From Flagellimonas lutaonensis (GTDB taxonomy: Bacteria; Bacteroidota; Bacteroidia; Flavobacteriales; Flavobacteriaceae), in the NCBI RefSeq assembly GCF_000963865.1, contig NZ_CP011071.1, positions 1,988,501 to 2,052,500 on the forward strand: DNA of 64,000 bases, given 5' to 3'. Numbering within the stretch: position 1 is the stretch's first letter; each line of letters begins with the position of its first letter. Both the position numbers and the translations under genes were made by a program. The notes beneath the pieces are model-generated. The model was not told the origin of the DNA and did not search any database. It was given only the letters and a program-made list of their open reading frames with translations. Of this stretch, positions 26,465 to 34,480 are shown one piece after another.

Positions 26465-27622
26465 TTACTCCAACCAAGATTTATAATACTTGCCATCGTC
26501 GATCTTCATGGCGTTTTGGGTTAGCTGCAGCGGTTTAAAGGTGTCGATCATCACTGCTAGTTCTTCGGTGCCTTTTTTGCCAATGCTGGCTTCATAGGTG
26601 CCCGGATGCGGCCCATGTGGAATGCCCGCCGGATGCAGCGAAATATAACCGGGGCCAATGCTTGTTCTGCTCATAAAGTCACCATCCACGTAGTACAATA
26701 CCTCATCTGAATCGATGTTCGAGTGGTTGTACGGGGCGGGTATCGCCTTGGGATGGTAATCGTACAATCGCGGTACGAACGAACAGACCACAAATGCCCC
26801 TGTCTCAAAGGTCTGGTGTACAGGTGGTGGTTGGTGCACGCGGCCCGTAATGGGTTCGAAGTTGTGTATGGAGAAGCCGTAGGGGAAATTGTAGCCATCC
26901 CAACCGACCACATCAAACGGATGCGTCGCGTAGACCAGGTTGTGCAACATACCCTGCTTTTTGATTTTCATCAAAAACTCCCCTTTTTCGTCATGGGTTT
27001 CCAAGTCTTGTGGCAGTTTATAGTCGCGCTCGCAGAAAGGCGAGTGCTCCAATAATTGTCCGAACCAGTTGCGGTATCGTTTGGGTGTATAAATTGGGTG
27101 GAACGACTCTGCATAAAGAATACGGTTGTCTTCTGAATCGAACTCGATTTGATAGATCATTCCCCTTGGGATGATGAGATAGTCACCATATTCAAAAGGA
27201 ATGTTGCCCACAAAGGTTCTCAATGTGCCCGAACCTTTGTGGATAAAGAGCATTTCGTCGGCATCGGCATTCTTGTAGAAATAGCCGCTCATCGACTTCT
27301 TTGGCGCTGCCAACCCAATATGCACATCACTGTTTACCATAAGCGGTTCACGGGCCTCTAAAAAATCATCTTTTGGTTTTACATCAAAACCAATCAATTT
27401 TCGGGATGTGATGTTGTTGGCCACAGCAATTTTCGGGCTTACATCCATCGGCTTTTCAACTTCCCTGACCTGTGTGGGTCGATGAATATGGTAGAGCAAC
27501 GATGACATGCCGTCAAAACCGATGGTGCCGAACAGTTGCTCATAGTACAGCCCCCCGTCTGGTTTTTCAAACTGGGTGTGCCGCTTTTGCGGAATCTTTC
27601 CTAATTTATGATAGATAGGCAT
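26465..27622 (-). CDS. hmgA: Homogentisate 1,2-dioxygenase
   Basis: A 385-residue cupin-type non-heme iron dioxygenase that opens the ring of homogentisate to give maleylacetoacetate. The N-terminal half carries the cupin strands (EMLFIHKGSGTLRTFVGNIP, FEYGDYLIIPRGMIYQIEF). The iron ligands fit PAPYNHSNIDSDEVLYYVDG (His and Glu) and GIPHGPHPG (His). It is somewhat shorter than the 430-445 residue eukaryotic-type enzyme, as is usual in Bacteroidota. It lies between hppD and fahA. The gap to hppD contains low-complexity GTTAAAAGTT repeats. Confidence 0.95.
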   Translation of the reverse strand: MPIYHKLGKIPQKRHTQFEKPDGGLYYEQLFGTIGFDGMSSLLYHIHRPTQVREVEKPMDVSPKIAVANNITSRKLIGFDVKPKDDFLEAREPLMVNSDVHIGLAAPKKSMSGYFYKNADADEMLFIHKGSGTLRTFVGNIPFEYGDYLIIPRGMIYQIEFDSEDNRILYAESFHPIYTPKRYRNWFGQLLEHSPFCERDYKLPQDLETHDEKGEFLMKIKKQGMLHNLVYATHPFDVVGWDGYNFPYGFSIHNFEPITGRVHQPPPVHQTFETGAFVVCSFVPRLYDYHPKAIPAPYNHSNIDSDEVLYYVDGDFMSRTSIGPGYISLHPAGIPHGPHPGTYEASIGKKGTEELAVMIDTFKPLQLTQNAMKIDDGKYYKSWLE

Positions 27623-27705
27623 ATCTTAAAGTTAAAAGTTCAGGGTTAAAAGTTAAACGGTTTTGGCCAATTTGAACTAACCATTAACGATTAACCATGT
27701 ACGAT

Positions 27706-28839
27706 TCAGTGCAACGTGCCCCGAAGTTCTTGCTCGCGCTCGATGGCTTCGAAGAGTGCCTTAAAGTTACCTTTTCCGAACGACTTGGCTCCCTTTCTTT
27801 GAATGATTTCGAAGAACATGGTCGGCCTTGGTTCGACAGGTTTTGTGAAAATCTGCAACAGATAGCCCTCGTCGTCCCTATCGACCAGAATGCCCAGTTC
27901 TTTCAAGGGTTCGATATCTTCATCGATTTTACCCACGCGGTCGGTCACCGAATCATAATAGATGGCCGGTACACGAAGAAATTCAACGCCACGGCTTCGC
28001 AGGTCTCTAACGGTTTTGATAATATCATCAGTGGCCACTGCAATGTGTTGTACGCCTTCACCTTCGTAGAAATCGAGGTATTCCTCAACCTGTGATTTTT
28101 TCTTGCCTTCGGCTGGTTCGTTGATAGGGAATTTGATGCGGCCGTTGCCGTTGCTCATCACCTTGCTCATCAGGGCAGTGTAATCGGTTGAAATGTCTTT
28201 GTCGTCAAAAGTCAAAATATTTTTGAAGCCCAGTACCTCTTCATAAAACTTGACCCAATGGTTCATGCGGTTCCAGCCAACATTGCCCACCATGTGGTCA
28301 ACATATTTTAGCCCAGTGGGTTCGGGATTGTAGTCAGGCGTCTCCCACTTTTTGAAACCGGGCAAAAAGATGCCGTTGTAATCTTTTCGTTCGACAAAAA
28401 TGTGAACGGTCTCTCCGTAGGTGTAAATGCCAGAACGCACCACCTTGCCGTGTTCATCTTTTTCGGTCACAGGCTCCATATATGATTTAGCACCCCGTGC
28501 CACGGCAGTTTCGTGGGCATAAGTGGCGTCATCGACCCAAAGGGCCACCACTTTAACGCCATCGCCATGCTTGTCGATATGTTTCCCGATTTCGGTACCG
28601 CTTTTTAGGGGCGAGGTCAGCACCAGACGAATCTTGTCTTGCGCCACTACATAGCTTTCACGGTCTTTGAGTCCGGTTTCGAGTCCGGCATAGGCATACG
28701 ACTGAAAGCCAAAAGCGGTCTTGTAGTAGTGGGCGGCCTGCTTTGAATTGCCGACGTAAAGCTCAATGTAATCGGTACCGTTGATGGGCATGAAGTCTTT
28801 TGCCTCATCATGAATTTTTGGGGTGGCTGTGGTTTCCAT
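27706..28839 (-). CDS. hppD: 4-Hydroxyphenylpyruvate dioxygenase
   Basis: A 377-residue Fe(II) dioxygenase with two vicinal-oxygen-chelate domains. It converts 4-hydroxyphenylpyruvate to homogentisate. The iron ligands are in LKYVDHMVGNVG (His), GVQHIAVATDDI (His) and PTMFFEIIQRKG (Glu); the C-terminal helix that closes the active site follows (GNFKALFEAIEREQELRG). It is the first gene of the tyrosine operon and is transcribed away from a MarR regulator. A minus-strand TATTTTTG -7 element at 28886-28893, within a palindrome, gives a leader of about 40 nt. Confidence 0.97.
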   Translation of the reverse strand: METTATPKIHDEAKDFMPINGTDYIELYVGNSKQAAHYYKTAFGFQSYAYAGLETGLKDRESYVVAQDKIRLVLTSPLKSGTEIGKHIDKHGDGVKVVALWVDDATYAHETAVARGAKSYMEPVTEKDEHGKVVRSGIYTYGETVHIFVERKDYNGIFLPGFKKWETPDYNPEPTGLKYVDHMVGNVGWNRMNHWVKFYEEVLGFKNILTFDDKDISTDYTALMSKVMSNGNGRIKFPINEPAEGKKKSQVEEYLDFYEGEGVQHIAVATDDIIKTVRDLRSRGVEFLRVPAIYYDSVTDRVGKIDEDIEPLKELGILVDRDDEGYLLQIFTKPVEPRPTMFFEIIQRKGAKSFGKGNFKALFEAIEREQELRGTLH

Positions 28840-28873
28840 TATCTCTATAATTTTTTATTGTGAACCAGTTTTG

Positions 28874-28903
28874 TTGTTGATGCAACAAAAATACGTATTT
28901 TTG
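28874..28903. promoter_or_regulatory. Divergent promoters with an 18-bp palindromic operator, hppD / marR
   Basis: CAAAAATACGTATTTTTG (28886-28903) is a perfect palindrome. Read on the plus strand its right half is TATTTTTG, preceded by TTG at 28874-28876 with a 19-bp spacer: a full promoter for the MarR gene. Read on the minus strand it gives TATTTTTG for hppD. A second inverted repeat, TTGTTG-ATG-CAACAA (28874-28888), overlaps it. A regulator bound here would block both promoters, which fits an autoregulated MarR repressor. Confidence 0.65.
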
Positions 28904-28954
28904 GATTACGAAAACGCTTTCGCAAGAAAATTTTAGGTTAAATGTTTAACTGTC

Positions 28955-29025
28955 ATTCCGTGCTTGAAACGGAATCTCATAAATGATGGATTCCCCACCT
29001 CCCGATGGCTATCGGGAGTGGGAAT
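28955..29025. repeat. Two dispersed-type hairpins in the marR leader
   Basis: Hairpin one: ATTCCGT / ACGGAAT (28955-28975, loop GCTTGAA). Hairpin two: ATTCCCCACCTCCCGAT / ATCGGGAGTGGGAAT (28990-29025, loop GGCT) with small bulges. Both lie in the predicted 5' untranslated region of the MarR gene. Their shape resembles mobile intergenic repeats of flavobacteria rather than a riboswitch. Confidence 0.65.
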
Positions 29026-29028
29026 AAG

Positions 29029-29475
29029 ATGATGCTGAACCAAATAGACAAGATATCGGGAATCGGCCTTCACCTCGACCTAGTGTTGCGCAAGGTGCAG
29101 GATGCTTATTTGCGAAGGTTTCAGGAGTTGAACGTTGACATGACCATTGAGCAGTGGGTAATTCTGCATCAGATTTACGAACTGGGTGATGCGGCTTCGC
29201 AGCGTGACATTGTACAATCGAATTTTCGCAACCGTGCGACAATCTCAAGGGTCATTGGTGGACTTGAGCGCAAGGGATGGATCAAGAAGACCCGTTTCAA
29301 TGGGGACCAAAAACGATTTAAGCTTGAATTGACCGAAAAGGGTAGCAACATTATCGAGGTGGTATTGCCCCATGCCCTCGAGCTAAGACAAAAAGCCATC
29401 GAAAATCTTGATGGCAATGAATTTGAAGTCTTTTTAAAAGTACTCGACCAAATCGGTGAGAACTACGATGGATAG
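29029..29475 (+). CDS. MarR-family transcriptional regulator of the tyrosine operon
   Basis: A 148-residue MarR protein. A dimerisation helix (KISGIGLHLDLVLRKVQDAY) precedes the winged helix-turn-helix with DAASQRDIVQSNFRNRATIS, then the wing RVIGGLERKGWIKKTRFNGDQKRFKLELTEKG (seen as consecutive shorter motifs). The start at 29029 is preferred, because an upstream ATG at 29005 lies inside a repeat hairpin and adds MAIGSGNK of no family resemblance. Divergent from hppD and behind the palindromic operator, it is likely a repressor relieved by a pathway intermediate such as homogentisate; that ligand is inference. Confidence 0.9.
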   Translation: MMLNQIDKISGIGLHLDLVLRKVQDAYLRRFQELNVDMTIEQWVILHQIYELGDAASQRDIVQSNFRNRATISRVIGGLERKGWIKKTRFNGDQKRFKLELTEKGSNIIEVVLPHALELRQKAIENLDGNEFEVFLKVLDQIGENYDG

Positions 29476-29481
29476 TGTGGG

Positions 29482-31479
29482 TCACTGCCTCTTCAAAAAA
29501 TGCTCCCCAAACGCTTCCAGAACAGCGACTTCTCCTTGGGGGTTTAAATGGAATTGAAATAGGGTCTCTAAATAGTACGGATTGTTTTTTGTTGAAACAA
29601 AAGTGTCGTAGTGCCAGTGTTTGCCCTCTAGTTTTAAAAAATCGTTGAAAACCAACAAAAGGCCATCACCATCGATTTTTACCGAGACCTCTCCCAGCAT
29701 AGTATGATGGTAGCTGCCTTCATAAGCAGTTAGGGGCAACGTGGTATTTGTGTCTTTGGCCCGTTCTTCTTTCATTTTGGCCAAACGCATCTTGTTTTGT
29801 GATTTGAAGTCCCCATACAGTTGTGAGATTTCTTTGTGCCACCCACGACTGATGTCATCAAAGGCAAAAAGGTCAATGGCCTTATAGAGAATGGCATGTC
29901 GCAGTTCTGCGTGGTCAAGGTTTGCAAAAACGTAAACGGCTACATCTTTATCGCGCATCAGGCCTGCCATGGCAACCAGACCTGTAATGCTGCCGGTGTG
30001 GAAATCGAGTTTCTGGCCGCGGTAATCGTGTTGAAACCATCCTAGTCCGTAGGTCTTCCAATTTGGATTTGTTAATTGTTGGGTGGGATAAAAACCGGTG
30101 TCGGTCACAAAGGCATGGGGCTTAAACAGGTAATCGAACGTTTCTTTTTTCAACAGGGTATCTTGTCCCACAATTCCATCATTGTCAAGAAACTTCAAGT
30201 AGTTTGCCACATCGGAAGCACTGGCCCAAATCATGCCCGCCGCCCCAATTTGGTCTGAACGATTGTAATCGACCTGTACCATGCCATCTTCGATATGGTC
30301 TAGGTAAGGGGTTACATAGTTGCCCTGGCCAAAAACCTCGCTCACTTTTGCCACGGCATCAACCATACCTATGGGTTTGAATAGATGTTCACCAACAAAA
30401 TCTGTCCAATGTTGGCCGCTTACGGCCTGTATTACCTCACCCGCAACGGCATACATCAAATTATTGTAAGCGTACCCACCAGTGTAGGTGGCCCCGTTAT
30501 CACTAGAAAAAATGATAAGGGTGTTCCCATAGAGCCCCAAGGCTTTCAGTTTTACCACCAATTCGCCCAGTTGTTGGTCGAGATACGAAATCATGGCAGC
30601 ATAGGTTGCCCGTGGATAACGATTGGGAAAGTAGCCCTTGTCGCCCACATGCGGTTTTTCTTCACCAAACTGTTCTCGGTAGGTTTCCACCAACTCGGTG
30701 GGAGCCTGAAGAGGTAGGTGGGGCAGGGGCGAGGCATAGTATAGAAAAAAGGGCTGGTCTTGATTCTTCTCGATAAAGACCAACGCCTTTTCGTGGATCA
30801 AGGTCGGGGCATATTCTTTTTGGGCAAACCGGGCGTAACTTTTCTCATCAAAGGGATCGGCAAGATTGTCGAGTGGTTGGTGTGGGGCAATAAGTTCATT
30901 GTGAAGCAGCACTTTTTTGTCGTGGTGCCACAAATGGCCGGGGTATAGGTTGTGCGCTTGGCGTTGGCAGTTGTAACCGTAAAATTCATCAAACCCCTGC
31001 TGGTTGGGTACCCCTTCGGTGTTGGGCGCACCAAGTCCCCATTTGCCGAAGATGCCCGTGGCATAGCCCTTGGTCTTGAGCAGTTCGGCCAAAGTGACCG
31101 TTGAATCGGGGATAGGTCGCTGCCCCTCTAGACCAGGATTGACAAACATCTTTTCATAATCCCACACCTCGCCACGTTCGGCCCATTCATCGTTGCCACG
31201 AATATAGGCGTGCCCAGCGTGCTTGCCCGTGAGCAAAATATAACGAGCCGGGGCACAGACCGGTGCACCCGAATAATGTTGGGTGAACTTCATGCCCGAG
31301 GCCACAAGTGCATCGATATTGGGGGTCTTGATCTTTTCCTGCCCGTAGGCGCCCACTTCGCCGTACCCTAGGTCATCTGCCAAGAAATAGATGATATTGG
31401 GAGTGTCCTGTTGTGAAAAGGTGAAAGAAGCAGTACACAGCCATAGAGCGGTTCCCCAAGATCGAATCGTTTTCCTCAT
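29482..31479 (-). CDS. Chimeric sulfatase N-terminus / beta-lactamase-family C-terminus
   Basis: A 665-residue secreted protein (signal MRKTIRSWGTALWLCTASFT, then FSQQ) in two unrelated halves. Residues 25 to about 335 are an arylsulfatase core: metal-binding IIYFLADDLGYG (Asp35, Asp36), the formylglycine signature CAPAR (Cys75) and SSDNGATYTGG (Asp327, Asn328). The sequence then becomes a serine beta-lactamase-like protein from its YxN motif on (YAYNNLMYAVAGEVIQAVSG, then GEHLFKPIGM), followed by a DUF3471-like C-terminal domain. The beta-lactamase half lacks the catalytic SxxK region, and the sulfatase half lacks its usual C-terminal subdomain. This looks like an in-frame deletion that joined two neighbouring genes, or an assembly error. 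The start at 31479 gives the signal peptide and lies 18 bp after polA. Confidence 0.8.
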   Translation of the reverse strand: MRKTIRSWGTALWLCTASFTFSQQDTPNIIYFLADDLGYGEVGAYGQEKIKTPNIDALVASGMKFTQHYSGAPVCAPARYILLTGKHAGHAYIRGNDEWAERGEVWDYEKMFVNPGLEGQRPIPDSTVTLAELLKTKGYATGIFGKWGLGAPNTEGVPNQQGFDEFYGYNCQRQAHNLYPGHLWHHDKKVLLHNELIAPHQPLDNLADPFDEKSYARFAQKEYAPTLIHEKALVFIEKNQDQPFFLYYASPLPHLPLQAPTELVETYREQFGEEKPHVGDKGYFPNRYPRATYAAMISYLDQQLGELVVKLKALGLYGNTLIIFSSDNGATYTGGYAYNNLMYAVAGEVIQAVSGQHWTDFVGEHLFKPIGMVDAVAKVSEVFGQGNYVTPYLDHIEDGMVQVDYNRSDQIGAAGMIWASASDVANYLKFLDNDGIVGQDTLLKKETFDYLFKPHAFVTDTGFYPTQQLTNPNWKTYGLGWFQHDYRGQKLDFHTGSITGLVAMAGLMRDKDVAVYVFANLDHAELRHAILYKAIDLFAFDDISRGWHKEISQLYGDFKSQNKMRLAKMKEERAKDTNTTLPLTAYEGSYHHTMLGEVSVKIDGDGLLLVFNDFLKLEGKHWHYDTFVSTKNNPYYLETLFQFHLNPQGEVAVLEAFGEHFLKRQ

Positions 31480-31496
31480 AATAATCGATGGTTCAA

Positions 31497-34328
31497 TCAA
31501 TGCGCCTCCAACCAATTCTTGCCGATGCCCACTTCAACATCCAACGGAACCGCCAGTTCATAGGCGTTCTCCATTTCGGTTTTTATCATTTCTGAGACCT
31601 TTTCCAATTCGGGTTTGTACGCATCAAAGACCAGTTCATCGTGTACCTGCAACAACATTTTGGTTTGGTAGTTTTCTTCGGATAGTTTTTTATGGATGTT
31701 AATCATCGCGATTTTGATGATATCGGCGGCACTGCCCTGAATGGGGGCATTTACCGCGTTGCGCTCGGCGGCACCACGTACCACTTGATTGTTCGAGTTG
31801 ATGTCTTTCAGATAGCGCCGCCGGCCCAAAACCGTTTGCACGTAACCATGCTCACGGGCAAAATCGATTTGGTCGCTGATAAAGTTGCGCAGTTTCGGGT
31901 AGGTCTTGTAATAGGTTTCAATGAGTTCTTTTGCCTCGGTGCGGCTGAGGTCGGTCTGGTTGCTAAGGCCAAAAGCGGAAACGCCGTAAATAATTCCGAA
32001 GTTTACCGTTTTGGCATTGCTGCGCTGCTCACGGGTCACTTGGTCAATCGGTACGTTGAACACTTTTGAGGCGGTGGAAGCGTGGATGTCTTCTCCATTT
32101 TTAAAGGCCTCGATCATGGTGTCTTCCTCACTAAGGGCCGCGATGATACGCAACTCTATCTGTGAATAATCGGCCGCCAACAACATGTACTCTTCATTTC
32201 TGGGGATAAACGCCTTTCGTATTTGACGGCCGCGTTCGGTGCGGATGGGAATGTTCTGCAAATTCGGGTTGTTGCTGCTTAAGCGCCCGGTGGCTGCCAC
32301 GGTCTGCATATAATCGGTATGTACCCTGCCACTGTGCTTTTGTACTTCGTTGGGCAGTGCGTCGACATACGTGCTTTTCAACTTTGTGAGGCCACGGTAT
32401 TCGAGCACATTTTTAATGATTTCATGGTCTTTGGCAAGGTAAGAGAGTACATCCTCAGAGGTTGAAAATTGGCCTGTCTTGGTCTTTTTTGGCTTATCGA
32501 CGAGTTTCAGTTTTCCGAAAAGAATGTCGCCAAGTTGCCGGGGCGAGGCAATGTTGAAGGTTTCCCCTGCTTGCTCGTAAATCTTCTCTTCCAGTTTTTT
32601 GATGTCCTTGTCAAGTTCTACGGAAAGTTGCTTTAGAAAATCGATATCGAGATTGATGCCCTCACATTCCATATCGGCCAACACGCGTAAAAGTGGCACC
32701 TCGATTTCTTCGAACAATTTTTCTGTCTCGGCCGCTTTCAGTTCAGGGCGAAACTTATGGGCCAGTTGAAAGGTGATGTCGGCATCTTCCACGGCATATT
32801 CGGTCTGTTTTTCCAAAGGCACCTGACGCATGCTCAATTGGTTCTTGCCCTTTTTGCCGATGAGTTCGGTAATTGAAATGGGTGTGTAGTTGAGGTAGGT
32901 CTCGGCCAGCACATCCATATTGTGCCGCATATCAGGATTGATAAGGTAATGTGCCAACATGGTGTCAAAGAGCTTTCCTTTTACCTCGATATGGTACTTG
33001 AGCAAGACCTTGATATCGTATTTCAGGTTCTGCCCTATTTTTTCGATTTTCTCGGATTCAAAAAAGGGGCGAAATTGCTCTATCAACTCTTGGGCACCTT
33101 CTTTTTCCTCAGGAAAAGGAACATAAAAGCCCTTACCAGCGGACCAGCTAAAGGCTATGCCTACCAATTCGGCTTCCAATGGATTGATGGAAGTTGTCTC
33201 CGTGTCAAAACAAACCGAGGTCTGCTGCATCAGCTTTTCCAAAAACAATTGCATGCCCAGCCCTTCTGAAACATGTTGATAAAAATGGGAAACATCAGAG
33301 ACGGTATTGCGGCTGTTCACATCTTTGATGGTGGCCGGTGCATCACCGTCATTGCCAAAGAGTGAAAACTGTCCGCTACCGGCAGCCTGCGAAATTTTTT
33401 TAGCAGTCTCCGTACTGGTGACCTGTGTGCCCGTTTCGGCTTCGCCCGAAAATATTTTGATGAATTGCTCCCGCAAACGGCGGAATTCGAGCTCCTCAAA
33501 GATTTCTTGAACCTTTTCAGCGTCGGGCGGACACATTTCATAATCTTTCGCATCGAAAGTAACGTCGCAGTCGGTCTTGATTTCGGCCAGTTGTCGTGAC
33601 AGGCGCCCCAATTCTGCATTTTCTTCGACCTTCTCTTTCATTTTGCCCTTGAGCTTATCGGTGTTGGCCAGCAAGCCTTCCATTGAACCGAACTCTTGTA
33701 TGAACTTTTTGGCGGTTTTATCGCCCACACCTGGCAGCCCTGGAATGTTGTCACTGGCATCGCCCATCATGCCGAGGTAATCGATGACCTGTTCAGGCCG
33801 TTCGACCCCAAACCGTTTTTGTACTTCGGGGATGCCCCATATTTCTATACCGTTGCCCATACGGGCGGGGCGGTACATGAAAATGTTTTCAGAGACCAAT
33901 TGGCCAAAGTCTTTGTCAGGGGTCACCATATAGACCTTATAGCCTTCTTTTTCGGCCTGCTTGGCCAATGTGCCGATCAGGTCATCGGCCTCGTAGCCCT
34001 CCAATTCTACGATAGGAATGTGCATGGCCTCTAAAATCTTGTGTATGTACGGCACGGCAATCTGAATGGCCTCGGGCGTTTCATCACGATTGGCCTTGTA
34101 GTCTTCGAACGCTTCGGTACGCTCAACACTGCCGCCCTTATCAAAGGCCACGGCCAAATGGTCGGGCCGCTCACGTTTTATGACATCAAACAGGGAGTTC
34201 ATAAACCCCATGATGGCCGAGGTATCCATACCTTTTGAATTGATACGGGGATTTTTGATCAGGGCATAATATCCCCTGAAAATCAAGGCGTAGGCATCGA
34301 GCAGAAAAAGGCGCTTTTGTTCTGACAT
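31497..34328 (-). CDS. polA: DNA polymerase I
   Basis: A 943-residue full-length enzyme with three domains. Residues 1 to about 290 form the 5' nuclease (LFLLDAYALIFRGYYALIKN, YEADDLIGTLAKQAE, GLPGVGDKTAKKFI). Residues about 350-530 hold the 3'-5' exonuclease with intact acidic residues (VCFDTETTSINPLEAEL, YAVEDADITFQLA). The polymerase follows with motif A LLAADYSQIELRIIAALS, the O-helix EQRSNAKTVNFGIIYGVSAF and motif C LLQVHDELVFDAYKPE. It repairs DNA and replaces Okazaki RNA primers. It is followed closely by the chimeric sulfatase gene. Confidence 0.98.
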   Translation of the reverse strand: MSEQKRLFLLDAYALIFRGYYALIKNPRINSKGMDTSAIMGFMNSLFDVIKRERPDHLAVAFDKGGSVERTEAFEDYKANRDETPEAIQIAVPYIHKILEAMHIPIVELEGYEADDLIGTLAKQAEKEGYKVYMVTPDKDFGQLVSENIFMYRPARMGNGIEIWGIPEVQKRFGVERPEQVIDYLGMMGDASDNIPGLPGVGDKTAKKFIQEFGSMEGLLANTDKLKGKMKEKVEENAELGRLSRQLAEIKTDCDVTFDAKDYEMCPPDAEKVQEIFEELEFRRLREQFIKIFSGEAETGTQVTSTETAKKISQAAGSGQFSLFGNDGDAPATIKDVNSRNTVSDVSHFYQHVSEGLGMQLFLEKLMQQTSVCFDTETTSINPLEAELVGIAFSWSAGKGFYVPFPEEKEGAQELIEQFRPFFESEKIEKIGQNLKYDIKVLLKYHIEVKGKLFDTMLAHYLINPDMRHNMDVLAETYLNYTPISITELIGKKGKNQLSMRQVPLEKQTEYAVEDADITFQLAHKFRPELKAAETEKLFEEIEVPLLRVLADMECEGINLDIDFLKQLSVELDKDIKKLEEKIYEQAGETFNIASPRQLGDILFGKLKLVDKPKKTKTGQFSTSEDVLSYLAKDHEIIKNVLEYRGLTKLKSTYVDALPNEVQKHSGRVHTDYMQTVAATGRLSSNNPNLQNIPIRTERGRQIRKAFIPRNEEYMLLAADYSQIELRIIAALSEEDTMIEAFKNGEDIHASTASKVFNVPIDQVTREQRSNAKTVNFGIIYGVSAFGLSNQTDLSRTEAKELIETYYKTYPKLRNFISDQIDFAREHGYVQTVLGRRRYLKDINSNNQVVRGAAERNAVNAPIQGSAADIIKIAMINIHKKLSEENYQTKMLLQVHDELVFDAYKPELEKVSEMIKTEMENAYELAVPLDVEVGIGKNWLEAH

Positions 34329-34337
34329 TTTTGAAAG

Positions 34338-34480
34338 TTAGAAATACGAAATTAGAAATACGAAGTTTTGGTTAGCAGGATTTAAAAGTACGAAATGGGT
34401 TTTAAAGGGAGACAAGAATCTAGAACCATGAGGCATGATTTCTCCTCATTATCCAACGTGCAACATCGAGCATCCAGCAT
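34338..34480. repeat. Intergenic tandem and dispersed repeats upstream of polA
   Basis: A 14-bp unit TTAGAAATACGAA(A/G) is repeated head to tail at 34338-34365, with a decayed copy further on (AAAAGTACGAAATGG). The segment ATCCAACGTGCAACATCGAG, then CATCCAGCATCTAA near 34455-34485, resembles in reverse sense the repeats of the hmgA-fahA gap. No coding sequence or terminator was recognised in this 152-bp gap. Confidence 0.55.

Noticed and set aside
28886-28903. Palindrome considered as a simple terminator for hppD or marR
   Set aside because: It lies between divergent genes, upstream of both, and has no GC-rich stem.
29005-29028. Alternative ATG start for the MarR regulator at 29005
   Set aside because: It lies in the loop of a dispersed-repeat hairpin and adds residues with no family resemblance.
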